Of a stretch of DNA of 6,957 nucleotides, positions 1 through 5,510 are shown in pieces (within the stretch, counting starts at the first letter, position 1; the number at the start of each line of letters is the position of its first letter). The notes beneath the pieces are model-generated. The model ran no database searches. It saw only the letters and a list, made by a program, of their open reading frames with translations, and was not told where the DNA came from. The stretch is from an uncultured Paracoccaceae bacterium (GTDB taxonomy: Bacteria; Pseudomonadota; Alphaproteobacteria; Rhodobacterales; Rhodobacteraceae): contig CAJXHQ010000165.1 of the NCBI GenBank assembly GCA_913054485.1, positions 1 to 6,957 of the forward strand. Reading direction: 5' to 3'. A program made the translations under genes and the position numbers.

Positions 1-977
1 TCTCCTGGCGCATGGTGATGAACCCGGTCTATCTGGCCATCGTGCCGCTGTTTCATTGCAACGGCTGGAACCACACCTGGATGATGCCGGTGATCGGCGG
101 CACGCTGGTCTGCTGCCGGGATGTGACCGCGCCCGCTATCTACAACGCCATCCACTACGAAGGCGTCACCCATTTCGGCGGCGCGCCGATTGTGCTGAAC
201 ATGCTGGTCAACGCCGTGGACGAGGACCGCCGGACCTTTGACCACACCGTCGAGGTCTTCACCGCCGGCGCGCCCCCTGCCCCGGCCACCCTGACCAAGA
301 TCGAGGATCTGGGCTTCAACGTCACCCAGGTCTACGGGCTGACCGAAACCTACGGCCATGTCACCGAATGCTACTGGAAAGGCGGCGAATGGGATGCGCT
401 GGACAAGCCGGGCGTGGCCGCCATCAAGGCCCGCCAGGGCGTTGCCATGCCGATGATGGAACCGGTGGTGATCCGCGACAGCGATCATAATGTGCTGCCG
501 ATGGATGGCGTCACGCAAGGAGAGATCGCGCTGCGCGGCAATTCGGTGATGAAGGGCTATCTGAAAAACCCCGAAGCCACCGAAGAGGCCTTCAAGGGCG
601 GCTACTTCAACTCCGGCGACATCGCCGTCCAGCACCCGGATACCTACGTGCAGATCGCCGACCGCGCCAAAGACATCATCATCTCCGGCGGAGAGAATAT
701 CTCCTCGGTCGAAGTGGAAGGCGTTCTGATGGGTCATCCGGACGTCAACCTGGCGGCCGTGGTGGCCAAGCCGGATAACAAATGGGGCGAAGTGCCCTGC
801 GCTTTTGTCGAGCTGAAGGAGGGTGCGGCAGCCGATGAAGCCGCGCTGATCGCCTTTGCGCGCAAAACCCTGGCCGGTTTCAAAGCTCCGAAGAGAGTGG
901 TCTTCCAGGAGCTGCCAAAGACCTCCACCGGCAAAATTCAGAAATTCGAGCTGCGCAAGGCAGCCGAAACGCTCTGA
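1..977 (+). CDS. Acyl-CoA synthetase (AMP-forming, ANL superfamily), 3' part
   Basis: Activates a carboxylic acid with ATP to an acyl-adenylate and transfers it to coenzyme A; cytosolic. Only the C-terminal ~324 residues are present, because the frame is open to the window's left edge and the N-terminal part with the P-loop lies outside. Counting from the Met codon at 12, the adenylation motifs appear in order: FHCNGW (14-19), the aromatic/Thr motif QVYGLTET (106-113), NSGD (200-203, with Ser where Thr is common), the hinge region IADRAKDIIISGGENISS (215-232), and the C-terminal PKTSTGKIQK (302-311) whose Lys308 is the expected adenylation-step lysine. All expected catalytic motifs in this part are intact. 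The FHCNGW and GLTETYG motifs fit the medium/long-chain fatty-acid CoA ligase branch, which also includes the 3-methylmercaptopropionate-CoA ligases (DmdB) of roseobacters. The substrate cannot be decided from this fragment, so no symbol is given. Ends with TGA; a GC-rich hairpin follows 22 bases later. Confidence 0.93.
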   Translation, partial: SWRMVMNPVYLAIVPLFHCNGWNHTWMMPVIGGTLVCCRDVTAPAIYNAIHYEGVTHFGGAPIVLNMLVNAVDEDRRTFDHTVEVFTAGAPPAPATLTKIEDLGFNVTQVYGLTETYGHVTECYWKGGEWDALDKPGVAAIKARQGVAMPMMEPVVIRDSDHNVLPMDGVTQGEIALRGNSVMKGYLKNPEATEEAFKGGYFNSGDIAVQHPDTYVQIADRAKDIIISGGENISSVEVEGVLMGHPDVNLAAVVAKPDNKWGEVPCAFVELKEGAAADEAALIAFARKTLAGFKAPKRVVFQELPKTSTGKIQKFELRKAAETL

Positions 978-999
978 TCCGGCAACAATCTCCGGAAAA

Positions 1000-1024
1000 C
1001 CTGCGCGGCCGGCGGCTGCGCAGG
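1000..1024. terminator. GC-rich hairpin after the acyl-CoA synthetase gene, possible terminator
   Basis: Bases 1000-1006 (CCTGCGC) pair perfectly with 1018-1024 (GCGCAGG). The stem continues inward through a G-T pair and GCC/GGC to a 3-base loop, giving an 11-pair stem. It lies 22 bases past the stop codon, as expected for a terminator. On the plus strand no T-run follows directly; TTTT appears only at 1035-1038. On the minus strand TTTT follows the stem at once. It may therefore be a weak plus-strand terminator or just a stable 3' end structure. Confidence 0.4.
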
Positions 1025-1035
1025 CAATTAGCGCT

Positions 1036-1064
1036 TTTCCGCCGGTGCCGCCCGTGTGTAGAAT
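1036..1064 (+). promoter_or_regulatory. Candidate sigma-70-type promoter for the gene at 1098
   Basis: TAGAAT at 1059-1064 matches the -10 consensus at five of six positions. It is preceded at a 17-base spacing by TTTCCG (1036-1041), a poor -35 with three of six matches. Transcription would begin near 1071. That leaves about 27 bases before the ATG at 1098 but only about 6 before the ATG at 1077, which is one reason for preferring the downstream start. This is pattern matching only. Confidence 0.35.
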
Positions 1065-1097
1065 CCCGTAAAAACAATGCAAAGACACGCGGGCAGA

Positions 1098-2111
1098 ATG
1101 ACAGCACTCAAGCAATACGAGCGGCTGGAGGCGGCGGCGCTATGGCGCGCCGGGCCGGAAGCGCAGCGGCGCGACGTGATCGTGTCGCTGGGCGAGGCAA
1201 CGCTCACCATCACCGACATGAACGACCGGCCTCTGGGCCATTGGTCGCTGGCCGCGCTTGAGCGCGCCAACCCGGGACAGTTCCCGGCCATGTTCCACCC
1301 GGCCGGCGACAATGCTGAGACCCTTGAAATCGACGGTGACGAGACCGCCATGCTGGAGGCCATCAGCAAGCTGCGCGCCGCGCTGGAGCGCGGCCGCCCC
1401 CGGCCCGGCCGCCTGCGGGCCGTCAGCGTGCTGGGCAGCCTGGCGCTGATCGCTGCAGGGCTCGGCTTCTGGCTGCCGGGTGCCCTGCAGCGCCACACTG
1501 TGAAAGTGGTGCCGGAGATCCAGCGCAAGGCCATCGGCCAGGCGCTGCTGGGCCGTATTGAACGGGTGGCCGGACAGGCCTGCAATTCAGCCGGTGCGGC
1601 TCCGGAGCTGGCCAGCCTTGCCCGCCGCACCGATGCCGCCAAAATCGTCGTCCTGCCCTCCGGTGTCTCCTCCAGCCTCAGCCTTCCCGGCGGCATCGTC
1701 CTGCTGAACCGCGCGCTGATCGAAGACCACGAGGACCCGGCGGTTGCCGCCGGTGCCGTCTTTGCCGAACAGGTGCGCAGCCGCGAAACCGACCCGCTGG
1801 CAGACCTGCTGTCACACGGCGGCATGCTGGCCTCCTTCCGGCTGCTGACCACCGGCAACCTCAACCGCGCCACGCTGGACCGCTACGCCGAGGCCGCCCT
1901 CAGCCTGCCGCGTCCCGACATCGCCAGCGAGGACCTGCTGCAGCGTTTCGGCGCTGCTGCTGTCGCCTCAACTCCTTATGCCTATGCTCTGGATGTCACC
2001 GGTGAAACGGTCCTTGCGCTGATTGAGGCCGACCCGATGGCGGGCCGCGCCGTCGAACCGGTCCTGCCCGACCGCGACTGGGTCCGCCTGCAGAGCATCT
2101 GCGGCGGCTGA
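1098..2111 (+). CDS. Conserved hypothetical single-TM protein with degenerate M48-peptidase-like domain
   Basis: Function unknown. The 337-residue product has a soluble N-terminal region (about 1-100), one hydrophobic segment (108-130, LRAVSVLGSLALIAAGLGFW and onwards) after an Arg/Pro-rich stretch, and a C-terminal domain (about 135-337). The positive residues before the segment favour an N-in, C-out membrane protein with the C-terminal domain in the periplasm. LPGG at 196-199, then IVLLNRALI, then a helix 24 residues later, resembles the strand-loop-helix around the active site of M48 metallopeptidases, where the helix carries HExxH. Here the aligned residues are AEQVR (223-227), so both zinc-binding histidines are missing. 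I infer a non-catalytic, protease-like protein. Neither ATG (1077 or 1098) has a good ribosome binding site. I chose 1098 because of the candidate promoter position and because MTALKQYERLEA looks like a natural start. Using 1077 adds seven residues. No signal peptide at the N-terminus. Confidence 0.8.
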   Translation: MTALKQYERLEAAALWRAGPEAQRRDVIVSLGEATLTITDMNDRPLGHWSLAALERANPGQFPAMFHPAGDNAETLEIDGDETAMLEAISKLRAALERGRPRPGRLRAVSVLGSLALIAAGLGFWLPGALQRHTVKVVPEIQRKAIGQALLGRIERVAGQACNSAGAAPELASLARRTDAAKIVVLPSGVSSSLSLPGGIVLLNRALIEDHEDPAVAAGAVFAEQVRSRETDPLADLLSHGGMLASFRLLTTGNLNRATLDRYAEAALSLPRPDIASEDLLQRFGAAAVASTPYAYALDVTGETVLALIEADPMAGRAVEPVLPDRDWVRLQSICGG

Positions 2112-2146
2112 CAAAAAAGGCCGGGGACTGGCCCGGCCTTTTGTCA
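2109..2146. terminator. Bidirectional intrinsic terminator between convergent genes
   Basis: AAAAGGCCGGG (2115-2125) pairs perfectly with CCCGGCCTTTT (2132-2142) around a 6-base loop. Flanking TGAC/GTCA extends the dyad with two extra A's on the left. The stem is followed by TTTT on the plus strand and by TTTTTT on the minus strand, so it can end transcription both ways, more strongly for the minus-strand gene. It starts at the stop codon of the plus-strand gene ending at 2111 and lies 16 bases beyond the stop of the minus-strand SPOR gene (2163). Confidence 0.85.
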
Positions 2147-2162
2147 TCAAACTAAAACGTAT

Positions 2163-3431
2163 TTACTTGCTGAGCCGCGCGCCGCTGAACCCAGCGCCCC
2201 GGACCGCAGCAAGCGCGGCCTCAGCCGAGGTATTGCCCGTGAATGGCCCGGCCAGAACAACCTTATAGGCGGTCTGACCGCGTATCAGATGACCCAGCCG
2301 CACCGGCAGCCCCAGCGCCGAGAGCCTCTGAGCCTCGGCTTTGGCAAGGCCTTCATCGGAATATGTGGCAGCGCGCACGTAGCGGCGGCGCTCGGCCTGC
2401 GGTGCCGGTGCAGCCGCATCCGGTGCCGAGCGGGTCGACAGCCGCATCACGCCATTACTGGCTTCAACCGGGCTGCGGGCAACCGCATAGGAGGCTTTCA
2501 CAACCGGGCGGTCCAGCGGCAGCTCCACCAGGCGGCGCGGCACTGTATTGCTCCAGACCATCGCCATCTGCTGATCGCCCCCGGGCGTGCGCAGCCCGCG
2601 GTTCGGATTGTGCCGGTCATCATCGCGTTTCACATAGGCATAGCCCTGCGGCGCGGTCACGCTGTGGGTGATCACCGCCGGCTTCAGCGTACGCACGGTG
2701 CGCTGGCCGTTCAGACGGTCATCCTCCCAGACCCGGCGGTAGCCCGCGGGCACCTCAAGACCACGGCTCAGGCGGCGCTGCTGGTAGACATGCGCCGGCA
2801 TCACCCGCGTGTTCGGCGTCAGCATCATGCTGGACTGCGGCGGCACATAGATACTCGGAGAACTCTCCTGCGGACCGCAGCGGGCCCCGGGGTTCATATA
2901 CTGCGCGCTCAGCGACGAAACACCCTCGCAGGCCGGTTGCGCAGGCGCCGCCGGTGCTGGTGTCGGAGCAGCTGCAGGCACCGGCTTCGGCTTCACCGCC
3001 GCCGGTTTGGCTGCCGCGGGCTTCGCCGCCGGTGCAACGGCGGTTGCCGTCGCGGCGGCCGCTGCCGGTTTTGCCGGCTTTGGCTGGGTCTGAACCCTGG
3101 CCGCCGCAGCTGCCGGCTGCTGAGACTGCGGCAGGGTGATCAGCTCCGCTTGCGGTGCCGGTCTGGACGTGGTGGTACCGGCCACGCGGGTCGGCGTCTG
3201 GCCGCAGATCTGCTTGCGGGTCTGGCTGAGCCGCGGAACCCAGTCCACTACGCCATCAATGCCCGCGCGGATGTACATACAGCCGCGGCTATCCACATAT
3301 TGGCTGCCCTTGTAGGACGCCGGAGGGAACTCCGCCGGCGGACCGGCTGATTTCAAAGATTGTGCCTGTAGCGCCGGTGCCCAGAGTGTGGATGCAATTA
3401 GGCCCGACGCAATAACTGTTGTTATTTTCAT
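2163..3431 (-). CDS. Secreted SPOR-domain protein (septal peptidoglycan binding)
   Basis: A 422-residue exported protein. Residues 1 to about 23 form a signal peptide: MKITT, a hydrophobic core, then a cleavage region APALQAQ. No lipobox cysteine is seen. A conserved-looking module follows (about 38-81: YKGSQYVDSRGCMYIRAG, then WVPRL, QICGQTP) with Cys51 and Cys76, and Cys168 and Cys185 occur later. Residues 107-167 are an Ala/Lys/Pro-rich linker. A short duplicated motif (PxGYxxV..DDR) sits at 228-248 and 261-282. The C-terminal ~70 residues (351-420: RYVRAATYSDEGLAKAEAQ ... YKVVLAGPF ... GFSGARL) are a typical SPOR domain, a fold that binds denuded glycan strands at the division septum. Probable role: envelope or division-site protein; the exact function is unknown. 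A GTG at 3507-3509 would add 26 residues ahead of the signal peptide, so I prefer the ATG at 3429-3431, which has GGGGCG upstream. No convincing promoter was found in the 150 bases to upp. Confidence 0.88.
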   Translation of the reverse strand: MKITTVIASGLIASTLWAPALQAQSLKSAGPPAEFPPASYKGSQYVDSRGCMYIRAGIDGVVDWVPRLSQTRKQICGQTPTRVAGTTTSRPAPQAELITLPQSQQPAAAAARVQTQPKPAKPAAAAATATAVAPAAKPAAAKPAAVKPKPVPAAAPTPAPAAPAQPACEGVSSLSAQYMNPGARCGPQESSPSIYVPPQSSMMLTPNTRVMPAHVYQQRRLSRGLEVPAGYRRVWEDDRLNGQRTVRTLKPAVITHSVTAPQGYAYVKRDDDRHNPNRGLRTPGGDQQMAMVWSNTVPRRLVELPLDRPVVKASYAVARSPVEASNGVMRLSTRSAPDAAAPAPQAERRRYVRAATYSDEGLAKAEAQRLSALGLPVRLGHLIRGQTAYKVVLAGPFTGNTSAEAALAAVRGAGFSGARLSK

Positions 3432-3581
3432 TTCTGCGCCCCACAAAATATGGGTGCAGAATGCAACATGCAGTGGCTTGAGTAAAGCGGCGGAAACAGT
3501 GCGTTTCACTTGCGGGGGTTAATGACAGGCAAGAGTTGCACAATCGACTCACTTCCGCCGGATTTCAGCAGCCTGTCTGGT

Positions 3582-4214
3582 TCACTTGGTCCCGAACATC
3601 CGGTCGCCCGCGTCACCAAGGCCCGGCAGGATGTAGCCCTTGTCATTCAGCTGCCGGTCCAGCGAAGCGGTGACAATCGGCACATCCGGGTGCGCCTCTT
3701 TCATGCGCTGAACACCTTCCGGTGCGGCCAGCAGGCAGAGGAAGCGGATGTTCTTGGCGCCCGCCTCTTTCAGCATGTCGATGGCTGCAGCTGAACTGTT
3801 GCCGGTGGCCAGCATCGGGTCCACTGCGATCACCAGCCGGTCTTCCAGCGCATCCGGAACTTTGAAGTAGTATTTGACCGGCTGCAGAGTTTCTTCGTCG
3901 CGGTACAGCCCGACAAAGCCGACGCGGGCCGAAGGGATCAGATCCAGCACCCCATCCAGCATGCCGTTGCCGGCCCGCAGGATCGACACCAGCGCCAGTT
4001 TCTTGCCCGCCAGCACCGGGGCCTCGATATCCTCAAGCGGAGTTTCCACCGTGGTGGTTGTCATCGGCAGCTCGCGGGTAATCTCATAGGCCAAGAGCTG
4101 GGTGATCTCGTGCAGCAGCTGGCGGAAATCGGCGGTCGAGGCGGCCTTGTCGCGCATCAGGGTCAGTTTGTGCTGCACCAGCGGATGGTCGACGACGGTC
4201 AGGTGTTCGGACAT
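3582..4214 (-). CDS. upp: Uracil phosphoribosyltransferase
   Basis: Converts uracil and PRPP to UMP and pyrophosphate, the key step of uracil salvage; cytosolic. The 210-residue product has the usual length for the family. The PRPP-binding loop is [13 protein letters not shown] (128-140). The C-terminal uracil-binding region [19 protein letters not shown] (191-209) is complete, and SILRAGNGM (77-85) is the expected conserved segment. The start is supported by GGGGGAG (4223-4229 on the opposite strand) eight bases ahead of the ATG. It is the last gene of the cdd-deoA-deoB-upp cluster and uses the uracil that DeoA frees from deoxyuridine. The 82-base gap to deoB is longer than the other gaps in the cluster. 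It contains a perfect palindrome and a weak promoter candidate, so upp may have its own transcript. No clear terminator follows the stop codon. Confidence 0.97.
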   Translation of the reverse strand: MSEHLTVVDHPLVQHKLTLMRDKAASTADFRQLLHEITQLLAYEITRELPMTTTTVETPLEDIEAPVLAGKKLALVSILRAGNGMLDGVLDLIPSARVGFVGLYRDEETLQPVKYYFKVPDALEDRLVIAVDPMLATGNSSAAAIDMLKEAGAKNIRFLCLLAAPEGVQRMKEAHPDVPIVTASLDRQLNDKGYILPGLGDAGDRMFGTK

Positions 4215-4249
4215 GCGGGTTTCTCCCCCTGCGGACTGCGTTGCTGTTC

Positions 4250-4277
4250 AATATTCACCGCCAGCCAGCAGAGGCAA
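4250..4277 (-). promoter_or_regulatory. Candidate weak promoter for upp
   Basis: On the minus strand TTGCCT (4272-4277) and AATATT (4250-4255) are 16 bases apart. They match the -35 and -10 consensus at four of six positions each. Transcription would begin about 29 bases ahead of the upp ATG. The RutR-like palindrome ends 7 bases upstream of this -35 element. Many such matches occur by chance. Confidence 0.3.
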
Positions 4278-4283
4278 GGCGAT

Positions 4284-4301
4284 TTTGACCGCGCGGTCAA
4301 A
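4284..4301. promoter_or_regulatory. 18-base perfect palindrome, RutR-like operator candidate
   Basis: TTTGACCGCGCGGTCAAA reads the same on both strands and overlaps the deoB TGA stop. Its 16-base core TTGACC-G-CG-C-GGTCAA matches the RutR operator consensus TTGACCA-NN-TGGTCAA at 12 of its 14 fixed positions; the two differences are symmetric (A to G, T to C). RutR is a TetR-family repressor that responds to uracil and thymine, which fits the neighbours upp (uracil user) and deoA (uracil/thymine producer). A terminator is unlikely because no T-run follows on either strand and the centre leaves no loop. The identity of the binding protein is inferred. Confidence 0.55.
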
Positions 4302-5508
4302 GAAAGCTTTTCCCCGGCCCCTGCGCCGCGACACCCAGATGCGCAGCGATCGAGGCCGCCACATCGGCGAAAGCCACCTGCCCGACACGTTTAGGCCCCA
4401 GCCCGGCACCCAGAACCGGCACCTGCTCGCGGGTGTGATCGGTGCCCGGCCAACTGGGGTCATTGCCGTGGTCTGCGGTCAGGATCATCAGATCGCCCTC
4501 GCGCAGCAGCGGCAGCAGCTTGCCCAGCTCTGCGTCGAACCACTCCAGCGCGCGGGCATAGCCGGCGATGTCGCGGCGGTGGCCATAGACACTGTCGAAC
4601 TCCACGAAATTGGCGAAGGTCAGGCTGCCGTCTTCGGCGTTTTCCACCCGGTCCGCCAGATGCTGCATCAGTTCCGCATCCGCGCCTTTCTGCAGGGTGT
4701 CGATGCCGGACATGGTGAAGATATCGCCGATCTTGCCGATCGCATGCACCTTGCCGCCCGCCTCCTGCACCCAGTTGGTCAGCACCGGCCTTGGCGGCGC
4801 AATCGCAAAATCGCGGCGGTTGTTGGTGCGGGTAAAACCGTCCGTTTCACTACCAACAAAAGGCCGCGCAATCACCCGGCCGACCTTCATCGCGTGCAGA
4901 TGCGGCGCCAGATCCCGGCAGAGTTTCAGCAGCCGCTCCAGCCCGAATGTCTCTTCATGGGCGGCGATCTGGAAGACGCTGTCCGCAGAGGTATAGCAGA
5001 TCGGCCAGCCGCTCTGCATATGCGCGGCCCCCAACCGCTCGATGATCGCCGTACCCGGCGCATGGCAGTCGCCAAGGATGCCTTCGGTACCGGCAAGGTC
5101 CGCCGCCAGAGCACTGATTTCAGACGGAAAAGACGGTGTGGTATCGGGGAAGAAGTGCCAGTTCCACGGCACCGGCAGCCCTGCCGGCTCCCAATGGCCC
5201 GAGGGCGTGTCCTTGCCCGGCGACACCTCCGCCGCACAGCCCCAGAGCCCGCGCGGCTTCATCTCCATCCCCGGAAACGGCACGCCCGAGGCCAAGCGCA
5301 TCGCAGACCCCAGACCAAGGAATTCAAGGTTCGGCATGTGCAGCGGGCCCGTGCGCCCCACCTCCGCCTGCCCCGCGGCGCAGGCCTGCGCAATATGCGC
5401 CAGCGTGTTGCTGCCCAGATCCGGCAGATCGCCATTGAAGAAAGAGGAGGCATCCGGCGCGCCGCCGATGCCAACGGAGTCCATCACAACCAGGAAGGCG
5501 CGGGGCAT
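4297..5508 (-). CDS. deoB: Phosphopentomutase
   Basis: Interconverts deoxyribose-1-phosphate and deoxyribose-5-phosphate (also the ribose forms), linking nucleoside phosphorolysis to sugar catabolism; cytosolic, Mn-dependent, alkaline-phosphatase superfamily. The 403-residue product is of normal length. Metal site residues are visible: Asp10 in VVMDSVGIGG, Asp305 and His310 in FDSVYGHRRD, Asp346-His347 in TADHGNDPSW, and His358 in GTDHTREQVPV. Thr101 in KDTPSGHWE is the expected phosphorylated threonine. The spacings between these residues (305/310, 346/347/358) equal those I recall for the structurally known Bacillus cereus enzyme (286/291, 327/328/339). Its ATG lies 2 bases after the deoA stop. 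It receives the sugar phosphate made by DeoA. The aldolase deoC, the next step, is not in this window. Confidence 0.97.
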   Translation of the reverse strand: MPRAFLVVMDSVGIGGAPDASSFFNGDLPDLGSNTLAHIAQACAAGQAEVGRTGPLHMPNLEFLGLGSAMRLASGVPFPGMEMKPRGLWGCAAEVSPGKDTPSGHWEPAGLPVPWNWHFFPDTTPSFPSEISALAADLAGTEGILGDCHAPGTAIIERLGAAHMQSGWPICYTSADSVFQIAAHEETFGLERLLKLCRDLAPHLHAMKVGRVIARPFVGSETDGFTRTNNRRDFAIAPPRPVLTNWVQEAGGKVHAIGKIGDIFTMSGIDTLQKGADAELMQHLADRVENAEDGSLTFANFVEFDSVYGHRRDIAGYARALEWFDAELGKLLPLLREGDLMILTADHGNDPSWPGTDHTREQVPVLGAGLGPKRVGQVAFADVAASIAAHLGVAAQGPGKSFL

Positions 5509-5510
5509 CT

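Noticed and set aside
978..996. TCCGG/CCGGA inverted repeat just after the acyl-CoA synthetase stop
   Set aside because: Only five pairs with a nine-base loop, a level expected by chance in GC-rich sequence.
1028..1873. A minus-strand open frame (281 codons) opposite the membrane protein gene
   Set aside because: Ser/Arg/Ala-rich with no recognisable motif. The plus-strand frame has a TM segment and an ordered domain, and ends at a terminator.
2931..3113. Repetitive sequence encoding the Ala/Lys/Pro-rich linker, considered as a DNA repeat or CRISPR-like array
   Set aside because: No fixed unit length or spacers. It is a low-complexity protein linker within an intact frame.
2289..3350. A plus-strand open frame (353 codons) opposite the SPOR gene
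   Set aside because: The product is extremely Arg-rich and repetitive because it is the complement of the Ala/Lys/Pro linker. The minus-strand frame has a signal peptide and a SPOR domain.
3432..3509. A 26-codon N-terminal extension of the SPOR protein from a GTG
   Set aside because: It would bury a clear signal peptide inside the protein. The ATG at 3429-3431 places the signal peptide at the N-terminus.
3524..3577. GACAGGC and GCCTGTC inverted repeat, 40 bases apart, downstream of upp
   Set aside because: Seven bases with a long loop, no T-run after it, and no other support for a structure or terminator.
4284..4301. The deoB/upp palindrome read as an intrinsic terminator
   Set aside because: No T-run on either side and no loop bases at the centre. 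A double-stranded operator fits better.
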